Both the position numbers and the translations under genes were made by a program. Below are positions 54,888 through 64,000 of a stretch of DNA of 64,000 nt, one piece after another; positions within the stretch are counted from its first letter, which is position 1, and each line of letters starts with the position of its first letter. Source of the stretch: Athripsodes cinereus (Eukaryota; Arthropoda; Insecta; Trichoptera; Leptoceridae); NCBI GenBank assembly GCA_947579605.1, contig OX388322.1:5704001-5768000 (forward strand), read 5' to 3'. The notes beneath the pieces are model-generated. The model was given only the letters and a program-made list of their open reading frames with translations, did not search any database and was not told where the DNA came from.

Positions 54888-57186
54888 GGTGTTGCCTTAT
54901 GGTCTGAAGACAAGTCCATGTATCTTCGCAAATATAGTAAATTCTATTGTTATGGGGTTAAAAGGAGTTATAGCATATTTTGATGATATATTAATATTTG
55001 GTAAAACAGAGGAGGAACATGACAAAAATTTGCATATGGTGTTGAAAAGGTTAAACTCTAACGGAATAAAACTTAACAAAAACAAGTGTGTGTTTTTGCA
55101 GAAAGAGATAGAATATCTCGGTTATGTTAATAATCAGTACGGAATATCGCCGGTGAAAGAGAAAGTATTAGCCATTAGTACTATGAAAACACCGACAGAT
55201 GTAAAAACGTTACGTTCATTTATAGGCGCAGTTAACTATTATAGAATTTTTGTTAGAGATCTTTCGAAAATATTGTCACCTTTGTATGAATTGCTAAAAA
55301 AAGATGTTAAATTTGTGTGGACAGAAAAATGCGATCTAGCATACAAACAAATAAAAGAAATATTGTCGTCTAATGTTATTGTTGTGCATTATGATACGTG
55401 TCGTCCTTTAAAATTAGTTACTGACGCATCTGAAGCCGGTATATCAGCGATATTAATGCATTCGTTCGGAAAAGTAGATAAACCAATAGCATATGCTAGT
55501 CGAACGTTTACAAAAAGTGAAAAGAATTATTCGACTTTAGATAAGGAATCGCTAGCGATAATATTCGGAGTGAAAAAGTTTTTTCAATATTTATATGGTA
55601 GAAGTTTTGTTTTGCAGTGTGATAATAAAGCGTTAGTACATATTTTTGGTGAAAATAGTGATATACCTACAATAGCGAGAAGTAGATTACAGAGATTTGC
55701 TTTAATATTATCAGGATTTGACTACAAAATAGAATATGTACAATCAGAAAAGAATAAAGCAGATTTTTTGTCAAGGTTAGTGTCAAACTCCGAAGAAAGT
55801 GACGATAGTGATTATGTGTGTAACATAGAACTAGAAAATTTAAACTATGTGATAGAACAAAGTAATCTTAACTCAAAAGAAATAGCAGAACAAACAAAGA
55901 AAGACTCTGTCTTGAAAGACATAGTAGAATATGTTTCTAAAATGGCATGGCCGTGTAAGAAAAACTTAGACAAGGAAAATTTAAAGTGGTTTTATCTGAA
56001 GGACAATCTCTCAGTATTTGAGGAGTGCCTATTTTATCAAAACAGAATAGTGATTCCAGAATCATTAAAAGGTATAGTGCTGAAATTCTTACATGAAACT
56101 CACTTAGGTATGGTTAAACTAAAGTCTTTAAGCAAGAATTATTTTTATTGGTTAGGTTTAAACAACGACATAGAAAAAGTTGTAAGAGAATGTAAAGTTT
56201 GTGCAGAAAATTCAATTTCACCAAAAAAAGTAGAGTTACAGTCATGGCCTATAGATAAAGAGATTTGGAAAAGAGTACATCTGGATTTCTTTGGTCCAGT
56301 TGATGGAAAATATTTCCTCATTGTTATAGATAGCACATCAAAATGGTTAGAGTGTATTTTGGTGAATAGTTTAGATTCAAAGCACACAATAAAAGAATTA
56401 AAAATGTTATTTTCAAGGTTTGGCTTACCGAGTTTGTTAGTAAGTGATAATGGCCCAGCTTTTAGATCTGATGAATTTAGAAATTTTTGTATTGAGTATT
56501 CTATAAGACATATAACATCAGGAGTTAATCACCCTCAGTCAAATGGGTTAGCAGAAAAGGGTGTACAGACATGTAAAAGATATTTGAAAAAGTTGTTGCA
56601 AAATGATAGATTACCAGTTGATTACTCTGATAAGTTGTTAAAGTTCCTTGTAGATTATAGAAATACGCCAAACTTATCTACAGGTGTGGAACCAAGTGTT
56701 GCATTATTGGGAAAACGAATAAGATCAAAGTTTGATACACTTTTTCCAGAATCCATGAGTGACATAAGTTATAAGAGTATACAACCAGACATGTTTAATA
56801 AAATGTGTGATTCTCAAGGAAATCAGAAACGTCATTATGGGGGTACAAAGTTATCTCAGGGGAGGAAAGGAAAATATAAGTTAGGTACCACTGTACTTGT
56901 AAAAGATTTTAGATCTCAGAACAAATCAAACAAATGGGTTTTAGGTAAAATTGAAAAGATATTGGGTAATAGAACATTCCTTATTAGAACTAGAGATACT
57001 GATCAACTCTGGAAAAGACATATGGATCAGATAGTTGTGAGATCTGTACATTGGGATGATGGTCCTTCTGATAATGGCAAGCGTTTAGGTCCCCTCCAAA
57101 TGTTTGAAGGCAAGGCTCTCACCGGTTCGAAATTTTTCAGGTCAGATTGGAAGCCATGGCGAGGACGACTGAGACCCAGGACTTAG
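54739..57186 (+). CDS. Pol: RT, RNase H and integrase (frame 2, truncated start)
   Basis: 815 codons opening at a TTG just after a stop, so not a native start; it is the downstream part of a Gag-Pol frame broken by a short deletion near 54735-54742. RT motifs: KLDMKNAFGQV, GLKTSPCIFA, YFDD (near 54980). RNase H: TDAS (near 55425), DKES, QCDN (near 55618). Integrase: HHCC zinc finger (near 56095-56205) and D-D-35-E (D in HLDFFG, D in SDNG, E in LAEKG), then a C-terminal DNA-binding region. Ends 57186. Confidence 0.9.
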   Translation: MKIEDLLSTLSGGKFFSKLDMKNAFGQVRLDEKSKDLCVISSHIGLFRYKVLPYGLKTSPCIFANIVNSIVMGLKGVIAYFDDILIFGKTEEEHDKNLHMVLKRLNSNGIKLNKNKCVFLQKEIEYLGYVNNQYGISPVKEKVLAISTMKTPTDVKTLRSFIGAVNYYRIFVRDLSKILSPLYELLKKDVKFVWTEKCDLAYKQIKEILSSNVIVVHYDTCRPLKLVTDASEAGISAILMHSFGKVDKPIAYASRTFTKSEKNYSTLDKESLAIIFGVKKFFQYLYGRSFVLQCDNKALVHIFGENSDIPTIARSRLQRFALILSGFDYKIEYVQSEKNKADFLSRLVSNSEESDDSDYVCNIELENLNYVIEQSNLNSKEIAEQTKKDSVLKDIVEYVSKMAWPCKKNLDKENLKWFYLKDNLSVFEECLFYQNRIVIPESLKGIVLKFLHETHLGMVKLKSLSKNYFYWLGLNNDIEKVVRECKVCAENSISPKKVELQSWPIDKEIWKRVHLDFFGPVDGKYFLIVIDSTSKWLECILVNSLDSKHTIKELKMLFSRFGLPSLLVSDNGPAFRSDEFRNFCIEYSIRHITSGVNHPQSNGLAEKGVQTCKRYLKKLLQNDRLPVDYSDKLLKFLVDYRNTPNLSTGVEPSVALLGKRIRSKFDTLFPESMSDISYKSIQPDMFNKMCDSQGNQKRHYGGTKLSQGRKGKYKLGTTVLVKDFRSQNKSNKWVLGKIEKILGNRTFLIRTRDTDQLWKRHMDQIVVRSVHWDDGPSDNGKRLGPLQMFEGKALTGSKFFRSDWKPWRGRLRPRT

Positions 57187-57365
57187 GATGGTGAGAGATT
57201 CATCTAGTTGCCCCGGACGGAAGGAAACTCTTGTCTGCTATGCTCGTAATGTATTTGTAATGTTTTGTTTGTCTTATATAGAATCATTGGAATAAGTAGA
57301 GAACACTGTCAATCACATAGAATTGTATAAATATTTAAATATGTAGTATAGAAAGATTTTCAAGG

Positions 57366-57379
57366 TTGTGAGGGGAGAG
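57366..57379 (+). promoter_or_regulatory. Polypurine tract
   Basis: GTGAGGGGAGAG directly precedes the 3' LTR; plus-strand primer site. Confidence 0.85.
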
Positions 57380-57679
57380 TGTAGTGTTTGGACTTTGATA
57401 CACAGTACAGGTTAAGTGAACCTTGAACCTTGTTTTCAAGTAAACAGTAGTTATGATGAGTGAGTAGCAATACTATGTAGTCTATATAGGTTAGCTCACT
57501 ACAGGGAACATCATTATTATTAGATCGACCTTCACTTGCGCTGGCAGGACGTGTTTGACAAATAGTGTTCGACAAATTGTATTAGGAATTATATTATTGA
57601 ATATATTGTGTAAATATAAAGTCCGTGTCTTTATTCAAAAAGAACCTTATATTGTTATACTTGACCCAGTATACAATAC
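57380..57679 (+). repeat. 3' LTR
   Basis: By eye identical to 52481-52780 over 300 bp; TTTT follows at 57680-57683. Confidence 0.95.
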
Positions 57680-57683
57680 TTTT

Positions 57684-58402
57684 TATAGGGCAATAATCGC
57701 TTACAGAAGATTTGGGAGATCTATTTTTGCCGGGGACTCCACGTGACAAATATTAAAAGAGTGCTGTTTGATGCAGGATTTATTTTCAATCGTGAAAAGA
57801 AAAAAGTAATAAGGGATTTTCCCGGGCGCCGTCGGAATTTCGAAAATGTAGTGACCGAAAAAAGAACGCTCATTTAGGATCTTGGTATAAATTACTGAAA
57901 TCATCACCATTAAAGTTCCAATTTGTTCGGTAACATTTTGTTCTGATGGATTCGATGATTTTAAAACTTTTCATCAAAGTATTAGCTAGGGTAAACAGAA
58001 CGGGAAATGACAGGTGGTAAAAAACGTGGATAGATTATTATAATAATTCAGATATTTTTATCTTCACTATTATCATGCAATGCACTGATTTTACATGATT
58101 TAGTCGATTGCGGGTGCATTTCCAGGAAATAAAACAAGAACACACAGCTTTTTATGTGCAGAAACAATTCTTTTTTGCTGTGTATTTTTACGTGTCCTGT
58201 AAAAATAAGCTATTTACACAACATCGCTCTATGAATTCTATGAAATTTGACACTTATTTTTTTTGACAAAAAAAGGATAATCTGTATGTTCTTGACAAGT
58301 AGTTACTCTACTGTTTTTTTTTATACCCCACTAAATACGCCGCTTTCTTTGTATTAGTGCACTTTCGCTTTCCCTGTGTACTTATTCTTGTAGAAAATAA
58401 CT
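57684..58402. other. No gene recognised
   Basis: 58092-58122 holds an inverted, degraded copy of the CACCCGCAATCGA block seen near 1760 and 29680. Nothing else supported. Confidence 0.4.
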
Positions 58403-58480
58403 ACTACTACTACTACTATACCATCACGGCATATCCCACAAGTGGGGTAGCCAGCAGATCAGCTGTATGTAAGAAACGTA
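58403..58480 (-). repeat. Retroposon 3' fragment with (TAC)n
   Basis: (TAC)n, then CATCACGGCATATCCCACAA and GGGGTAGCCAGCAGATCAGC. Confidence 0.75.
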
Positions 58481-58789
58481 TGTAGAAGTATGTAGAAAGT
58501 ATGTAGAAAATAATGCTAAATTTTATGATGTATATGTTGGTCTTTTGATCATGTTATTTTTCTTTTGAATAAATTGAAGTTGTTATCCAATACCAATAAG
58601 ATGGATATCAAATTAAATTATTGCACTTTTTTGATAACTTTTAACATTAAGTAAATATTTATTTTAACTCTATTTTAAGAACATAATAATGTCAAAAAGT
58701 CTACCCATCTATTTTTTTGTTCAAAACACAGGAACTGGCTACTTATCGTATAATTGCATGGCCGATACAAGAAGTCTAGTTCTGCCACT

Positions 58790-58857
58790 GCTGGCTACCT
58801 CACTTACGACATATGGAATTATAGTATTAATTGATAGATAGATAGATAGGTAAATGT
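58790..58857 (+). repeat. Retroposon 3' end with (GATA)n tail
   Basis: CTGCTGGCTACCTCACTTAC then (GATA)n. Confidence 0.55.
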
Positions 58858-59203
58858 AATATTTAGGATGCGGTAAGTCACTGTTCACTTTAACCAACGA
58901 CATAATATTGTTTTTTTTTCAAAATAACGTTATTATTATTATTATATAGTTATACTACCTAATATTATTATCTAATCGAGATTTTCAGCCGCCATCGTCG
59001 TTATACCGTTACAAGCTTTCTGCGATAACGTTATTTATTAACGTTATTAGTATTAGTATTATTATTATACAAACAAACCATAAAATTCCGAACTTGGGCT
59101 AAGCTAAATTTAACGATGCGATACCGATGTACCGAAAAATCAATATTATCGGAATAAAACGTAAAATAGCTAATTATGCTCCGCGCAATTCTGGAAAAGA
59201 ATA

Positions 59204-59530
59204 AGCCTTCCACTCGTTTCCGTAAGTTTTCTAGTGTCCTGTTAAGGGCAGGTTCTAGCAGTAAGTAGATCATGAAATTTAATATATTTAATATTAGGAT
59301 TGGTCTTTCTATTTTTTACGTAAGTTTTCTAGTGTTCTGTAAAAGGCGGGTGTTCGAAAAAATAAAGACGTTTTACTTCTCAAATTCAGCGGTCAGGCTT
59401 GCCACTCATCCTTAATAATGTCTGAAATTTTCTGTTGGCACAGAGAAGAAGGCTTACATGTTTATTGCACGCAGCTGGTCTACTGGCTACCCCAATTGAG
59501 GGATATGCCGTGATTGTTTAGTAGTAGTAA
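59204..59530 (+). repeat. Retroposon copy preceded by a duplicated head
   Basis: A head fragment (59204-59254, TTTTCTAGTGTCCTGTTAAG) is followed by a nearly full copy at 59302-59530 that ends GCCGTGATTGTTTAGTAGTAG. Confidence 0.7.
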
Positions 59531-59587
59531 TATTAGTATGAGGATGAGGATGTATAGAGGATGCCATGAATTTTGAATTTCTTAAGT

Positions 59588-59700
59588 ATTTCTTTATAAT
59601 AAATACCGAAAGGACAACGACTGGCATGTTTATTACTTGCGGTAAACCTGCTGGTTACCCTACTTGTGGGAAATGCCGTGTTGTTGTAGATGAATAGATA
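59588..59700 (+). repeat. Retroposon 3' half
   Basis: GGACAACGACTGGCATGTTT through CTACTTGTGGGAAATGCCGT, then an AGATAAAT-type tail. Confidence 0.6.
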
Positions 59701-59845
59701 AATATGAAAAATACCTTACTTTTGTAGTACCTACAGGAAGATGTCTTGAAAATATAATTATTTAACATTGTACAATTAGTAAATCAAATGTTTTTGTGTT
59801 AACACTTTGGAAATTCATTATAATTAAAATGATTTTAAAACACTA

Positions 59846-60554
59846 TGGCCAATTCTGAATCATAAAATAGTTTAGTTGCACTAACTAAGTGTAAGGAGAT
59901 AGTTGAGCCATAATATTTAGTTCAAATTCGTTTTCACAGTTTTCCATACTAAAACTAATTTAGTTAGCTAGTTCATTTTGACACCTTAGTACAATTATAA
60001 ATTTCGAGAATCTATGGATTTCGTATTCAGAACGAAATTTTAGTTGACATCTGACAACTACAATTAGTTGTATTTGGCAGAATTTTATTCGCGACTTTAA
60101 TGTTCGAATATTATTAGTTGCTGTCATTTTGCCACAGAATATTGCTATATTTTGGAAATTAAAAGTTGTTTTTTCAATTAAAAGTAAAAAATGGATATTT
60201 TTAGATTCCTCGCAACTCTTGGCATCTATAAATTGTAAAATTATACCACCACCGACGCAAATGCGAACGTCAAAATATAGCGGCAAATCTGACATTTCAC
60301 AATTTTCACGCGCGACAACTATTAAATTGTTGCCAGAAGTGTAAATCGGGACGTGAAAAACATTTTTTATTGCGGCATCACCGACTAATATTTGTTTGTC
60401 CCATAGATTTTACCGTTTGCCCTTGGTGGTTATCGAGTTTATAGTTGTTTATAGTTCGTTACTAATACTGAATACGAATTTGTACTATAATGACTAATAT
60501 TAGTCAACAATTATAAGTTAGTTTAGTTAGTTCATCAAGATTCAGAATTGGCCC
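59846..60554. mobile_element. TA-flanked TIR element A (MITE)
   Basis: Ends (T/G)GGCCAATTCTGAATC are inverted, with TA on both sides (59844-59845, 60555-60556). 709 bp. A minus-strand 111-codon frame inside (59960-60295) matches nothing I know. Its right half is repeated in inverse orientation at 60715-61030. Confidence 0.75.
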
Positions 60555-60585
60555 TACTGTATAATTTCCAAATTAAATTTATTCA

Positions 60586-60630
60586 CCTCAAACGTTTTCG
60601 CCAAGGCTTCTACTTGGTATCATCAGGAGG
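60586..60630 (-). ncRNA. Hammerhead-like ribozyme motif 4 (intact core)
   Basis: Minus strand: CCUC (stem I), CUGAUGA (consensus core), UA, stem II CCAAG/CUUGG, C, GAAA, self-complementary AACGUU (dimer-type stem III), U (cleavage-site base), GAGG (stem I). All invariant core bases visible to me are present. It lies between inverted MITE copies A and B. The arrangement resembles hammerheads known in Penelope-like elements and retrozymes; no Penelope protein is present here. Confidence 0.6.
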
Positions 60631-60714
60631 ACTGACAACTGTACAATTAGGTTCAGAAAGTGTTTTATTCTTCACATGCCGAGTGTCATAGCATTGCAGT
60701 TCAAAATCATATTA

Positions 60715-61030
60715 GGGCCAATTCTGAATCTTGATGAACTAACTAAACTAACTAATAATCGTTAACTAATAATAGTCATTATAGTACAAATTCGTATTCT
60801 GTATTAGTTACGAACTATAAACAACTATAAACTCGATAACTGGCAAGGACACGAATAATACTAGTCGGTGATGCCGCAATAAAAAAATATTTTGAGTATT
60901 TTCATGTCCTAATTTACATTTCTGGCAACATTTCATAGTTGTCGAGTGTGAAATGTCACATTTCCCGCTATGTTTTGACGTTTGGGGTTGATTTTACAAA
61001 ATTTATAAATGCCAAGAGTTGCGAGGGCCC
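60715..61030. mobile_element. TA-flanked element B, inverted partial copy of A
   Basis: It begins GGGCCAATTCTGAATCTTGA after TA, follows the inverse of A's right half through AACTATAAACAACTATAAAC, GTCGGTGATGCCGCAATAAA and GCCAAGAGTTGCGAG, and ends GGGCCC before TA. The right TIR is degenerate. Confidence 0.75.
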
Positions 61031-61204
61031 TAAAGCCTGAGATCGTCAAAGTAACGTAAAACAGCGCCAAAGGTGTGGTGTTATTATGATTTTACAGGAA
61101 ACAAAAGTGATACAGTAAGTGTGGAAAGATGTGTCGGAGCTTATTAACACGCACTGCCCGGCAAAGTGTATCTTGGAGTAGAAGGAAATTAGTATATTGA
61201 ATCT

Positions 61205-61345
61205 GTACTTTTATTTATTGTATTCTTCTTGCACATCATCATTTACATAACAAAATCAACAAATCAGTTTACATAAGAAAATAAAAATGTGATGGGCAGT
61301 GGCGAGATTATCACTATATAGTGATTTTTTCCATTTAACCAGGTC
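61205..61345 (-). repeat. LINE 3' end
   Basis: Shares GCACATCATCATTTACATAA and CAGTGGCGAGATTATCACTA with 24779-24935. (AATA)n tail on the minus strand. Confidence 0.65.
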
Positions 61346-61634
61346 ACATTAACACAAATGAGTTTTTAAATAGTCATACATTTTTATACGTACTAACAAT
61401 TGCAGGTTTACAAAATAGCCCGTGACTACTGGCGGTGGGGAAGGGACCCTCGTAAACTTAACACTCCAGGAGGAAAAAATCCTATACATTGAAGGGAGAG
61501 AAGTAGTATATGGCCTCAATCTCCAAGAGGAAGGTGTAAAATTTTTCACTCTTTAAAAATAAATTTCTTTTTTAAATTGTTAATACAAAATAAGCTTATT
61601 TACTTAGGCCTGTACTTGTTTATTTTTATTTTAG

Positions 61635-61886
61635 TTCTCGACCTCGTTGCAGGAGACATCCCTAGCTGCTCCCACTGAAGATGCAGGTGTAGAGTATATT
61701 TTACCAGTGTCACCTGTACCTTCAGTTGTAAAATACGATGTGCCTATTGAAGATGCAAATGACTCGTCACCTTCATTTACCACCTTAAACACAGGAACCT
61801 TGGGAGGGGGAAGGCAAAGGAGGGGAAGACCTGTGATGGTTTTACAAGGATCACATCTGCACTGTTGGAAATCGTCAAAGCTTTGA
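61635..61886 (+). CDS. Possible exon with an AT-hook-like motif
   Basis: A pyrimidine-rich run and TTTATTTTAG form a good splice acceptor at about 61634. The frame then reads SLQETSLAAPTEDAGVEYIL, a Pro/Ser/Thr-rich stretch, and GGRQRRGRPVM, an AT-hook-like core. It stops at 61886. Such low-complexity AT-hook segments occur in the DNA-binding partner proteins of Harbinger elements, and a Harbinger fossil lies 1.3 kb away, but the link is inference. 61346-61634 shows no supported feature. Confidence 0.3.
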   Translation, partial: FSTSLQETSLAAPTEDAGVEYILPVSPVPSVVKYDVPIEDANDSSPSFTTLNTGTLGGGRQRRGRPVMVLQGSHLHCWKSSKL

Positions 61887-62010
61887 GAAACCAATATTTA
61901 GCAAAAATTCAAAAGTAAGGGTCGCTGAGACTCTTACTTTTGAATTTCGTAACACAGTATTTAAAACAAGACAAGATTCTTATTTTAAAATATATTTATT
62001 TGTACCTTAA

Positions 62011-62842
62011 AGGTGTCTGCCCACTACACCGTACCATACCATGACCGTCATAGGAACGTATCAGGCAAAAAAGTATTCTTTGTATTGAAATGTATGTGAC
62101 TATGCCCACTGGACCGTTCCGTCACCGACCAACACCGTCACGTATCCAGAGGCCTGAGTCAACAACACACTTTCGTCTCACGTTCCCGCTCCGTTAGCGT
62201 TCGGGTGCCGACGATGTTGCAAGCAAGTGTCAATTTCGTTGCTAAGATACACAATAGTTACGAAAATTAACACTTTGGCGCACCATCGTCTGCACCCGAA
62301 CGCTAGCGGAGCGGGAACGTGACGCGATAGTGTGTTGTTGACTCAGGCCTCTGCACTGTGCGGCAACAAATGTCGGCGAGAATATTTTTCTGTTACCGAT
62401 ACGCTACGTGCAGAATACGCGACGTTGCTACACCGCTGCATGCAGACGGCGAAACGCGTAGTATACGCGTTGTAGCCGCAGATTATGACCGATGCAAAGG
62501 CGTTTGAATTAATTTATACAATACATTATCCAATAGTATCCAGTTAGAAAATATATATTGATGATCATAGTTGTTTTTATTTTTATTATCTTTCACTGTA
62601 CACTGTTACAAGATATCATGGGACACTCAGATATGTGCTAGGAGATGGATATAGATTATACTTATATAATAATCAATACGGGTATCATACGGTCAACATA
62701 CGCGTTGCATACGGTCATCATACGTGTAGCATACTATTACAGACCGCTCTAGTGGGCATAGTACAGCTTATCGTGCTACGTTACATGCCTGATACATTCC
62801 TATACCGGTCATGGTATGGTACGGTGTAGTGGACAGACACCT
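62011..62842. mobile_element. Harbinger-like non-autonomous element
   Basis: Long TIRs start AGGTGTCTG(C/T)CCACTACACC and continue through GTACCATACCATGACCG, then looser to ~110 bp (CTATGCCCACT). TAA flanks both ends (62008-62010, 62843-62845), fitting PIF/Harbinger; a TTAAA duplication is also possible. 832 bp, CpG-rich, non-coding, with a MITE nested at 62147-62353. Confidence 0.75.
62147..62353. mobile_element. Palindromic MITE nested in the Harbinger-like element
   Basis: CAGAGGCCTGAGTCAACAAC at the left is inverted at the right. Pairing continues through most of the length (GTTCCCGCTCCG, TAGCGTTCGGGTGC, ACACAATAGTTACGAAAATT), so the 207-bp element folds nearly end to end. A second copy starts at 63856. 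No clear target duplication. Confidence 0.8.
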
Positions 62843-62869
62843 TAAATATTGCTTTTTTTTAAATATACC

Positions 62870-63076
62870 GGGTTACTTTATATGTAGGTTTTAAAACAAT
62901 CATAAAAATATTTATATAAATGCAGAAAAGCAAATTTAAAAAAGTATTTTAGAAAACTAGGTTCAATAGTTTGAATATTAATAAAAAAAAATTAATTGAA
63001 ATAATATATATATTTGTAAATAAAATGTAAGTTTAATCAATAATATTTAAGCATTTGATAGATGTAAATGTAACTG
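62870..63076 (+). repeat. Direct repeat, copy 1
   Basis: Diverged copy of 63455-63739: GGGTTACT, AACAATCATAAAAA, TATTTATATAAAT-CAGAAAA, TATATTTGTAAATAAAATGT, TTTAAGCATTTGATAGAT and AATGTAACTG in order. Confidence 0.7.
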
Positions 63077-63149
63077 ACAAACATTATAATTGAAATAAAT
63101 AAGTGGTTTGCCTTTAATAAGTGATATAACATTGTGCAGCCTAAAAAAA

Positions 63150-63385
63150 TTATACACATGTGGATTATAATGCAGTACCCGATGTTTTAGAGTTTACAGG
63201 AATCTGTTTTTTATTATACTAAAACATTTCTCTATCACAGCTCTTGTTTGAATGTGGCCATGGTTATACCGCTACTCTGCTGCACTCTTGAGGTGTATCA
63301 CGGATGTCATAATCCATGGAAGTTGGTTATAGCCAAAGACGCCTAAAATGGCAAATTCCAACGGTGGGGATCCCTGAGATTCAAG
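63150..63385 (-). pseudogene. HARBI1-type (PIF/Harbinger) transposase fossil
   Basis: The minus strand reads ILGVFGYNQLPWIMTSVIHL, SAAE-stop-RYNHGHIQTRAV, IEKCFSIIKNRFL-stop, RVLHYNPHV. This matches the HARBI1 nuclease end (GDSGYPL.PWL.TP...AE..YN.AH..TR..VE..FG.LK.RF). The catalytic Asp of GDSGY is lost (GVFGY); the Glu of the VIE motif is kept. Two stops show it is dead. It sits between direct repeats and 300 bp from a Harbinger-like MITE. Confidence 0.75.
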
Positions 63386-63454
63386 CCGAGATTATTATTT
63401 TAGATATATTTATTTTTAGCTCAAATTTTGTTACCTTTTAATAAATATAACACA

Positions 63455-63739
63455 GGGTTACTATTATAATAGGTAAATTATAGTATAACAATCATAAAAA
63501 ATATTTATATAAATACAGAAAATATTTCACAAAACAAGTTTCAACAGCTAAAATATTCATAAAAGTTGTAATTAATTAACATATATTTGTAAATAAAATG
63601 TAAATTTAAATAGTTTGAATTTACTTTTATGTCTCATATATTTGATACATGTTAAAGACTAACGCCATATATTGAAATAAATAAAAATAAATTAATAATA
63701 ATTTTTAAGCATTTGATAGATTGTATTGTAATGTAACTG
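63455..63739 (+). repeat. Direct repeat, copy 2
   Basis: Longer copy of 62870-63076, with extra AT-rich insertions. The two flank the transposase fossil. Confidence 0.7.
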
Positions 63740-63759
63740 TTACACAAATGTCGCTATAT

Positions 63760-63850
63760 ATGAAAGTTCATGTCCTTCAGTTGGTCCATATAAGTGTCTC
63801 TTGGTCGGCCTCTACCGTTCCTGCCTCCGGTCTTGCCCACCGTGGTGGTG
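63760..63850 (-). pseudogene. RTE-like LINE C-terminal scrap
   Basis: The minus strand reads GGRNGRGRPRDTYMDQLKDM, like the GR..GRP..TY.DQ(I/L) segment of RTE-type proteins. Confidence 0.45.
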
Positions 63851-63855
63851 ATAAG

Positions 63856-64000
63856 CAGAGGCCTGAGTCAAAACACATTCTAGCGTTATGTTTTCGTGTC
63901 ACAATTGTTCGAATATAGACAAGGTTGCGCCAAAGTGTCAATTTTCGTAACTGTTGTGTATTTTAGCTACAAAAATTGACACTTTTCGCAACATCGTCTA
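63856..64000. mobile_element. Second copy of the palindromic MITE, cut by the window end
   Basis: Begins CAGAGGCCTGAGTCAAAACA and shares GCGCCAAAGTGTCAATTTTC and AACTGTTGTGTATTTTAGCT with the copy at 62147-62353. The right end is outside the window. Confidence 0.75.

Larger units (their letters stand above)
52481..57679 (+). mobile_element. Ty3/gypsy-type LTR retrotransposon, recent but frameshifted
   Basis: Two 300-bp LTRs that I find identical, TTTT flanking both ends, a primer-binding site, gag-pro-pol and a polypurine tract give a complete 5.2-kb structure. There is no env: the pol stop (57186) is under 200 bp from the 3' LTR. The TGTAGT start resembles that of mdg1/412-type insect elements. 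A short deletion in the RT region splits pol into two frames, so this copy cannot make full Pol on its own. Confidence 0.95.

Noticed and set aside
57187..57365. env gene in the LTR element
   Set aside because: Fewer than 200 bp separate the pol stop from the polypurine tract, with no reading frame of note.
57360..57575. Minus-strand frame in the LTR, also at 52473-52676
   Set aside because: It is duplicated only because the LTR is duplicated, and has no recognisable product.
59960..60295. 111-codon minus frame in MITE A
   Set aside because: Not recognised, and the matching region of MITE B has stops and indels, so it is not conserved as coding.

Overview
This is AT-rich eukaryotic DNA made almost entirely of transposable elements. 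I found no host gene that I can name. The repeat types point to a butterfly or moth: non-autonomous Helitrons with TCTATA... starts and CTAG ends, tRNA-derived SINEs with good A and B boxes, CR1/Jockey- and RTE-type LINE tails, TTAA-flanked piggyBac-like and TAA-flanked Harbinger-like elements, and hAT MITEs with 8-bp target duplications. The species call is inference; no barcode gene is present.

Layout. From 1 to 17 kb there are SINE fragments, many copies of a ~254-bp retroposon ending in microsatellite repeats, a Helitron (5149-5687), a TIR element (6190-7010), two fold-back elements carrying hammerhead-like motifs (around 2.6-2.96 kb and 10.35-10.61 kb) and a locally duplicated LINE remnant (10.7-11.6 kb). 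From 17 to 34 kb there are RTE and CR1 fragments, SINEs, two tandem arrays (23.55 and 26.5 kb), a third fold-back with a hammerhead-like centre (21.8 kb), and a second Helitron (33.0 kb). A 5'-truncated Jockey/CR1-like LINE with a 562-codon open RT frame lies at 34.9-37.6 kb, followed by a piggyBac-like MITE, a SINE/LINE mosaic and a hAT MITE. A solo LTR lies at 44.54-44.84 kb.

From 45.1 to about 50.5 kb (minus strand) is an apparently complete non-LTR retrotransposon. It has ORF1 (zinc knuckles), ORF2 (endonuclease plus reverse transcriptase) and, between them, an unexpected 278-codon open frame. That frame directly continues ORF1 after a single UGA followed by CUA, a known leaky-stop context, and it overlaps the ORF2 start. 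It is the strongest candidate in the window for something undescribed. From 52.48 to 57.68 kb is a Ty3/gypsy-type LTR element with LTRs identical by eye but a frameshifted pol. From 59.8 kb to the end are inverted TA-flanked MITEs around a hammerhead-like motif, a Harbinger-like element with a nested palindromic MITE, a decayed HARBI1-type transposase and direct repeats.

The elements do not form a gene network. They nest: SINE/retroposon into Helitron, LINE tail into fold-back, MITE into MITE. A repeated theme is four hammerhead-type cores, three of them in the loop of an inverted repeat and one between inverted MITE copies, with stem changes that compensate between copies. All identifications are from reading the sequence; no database search was run.
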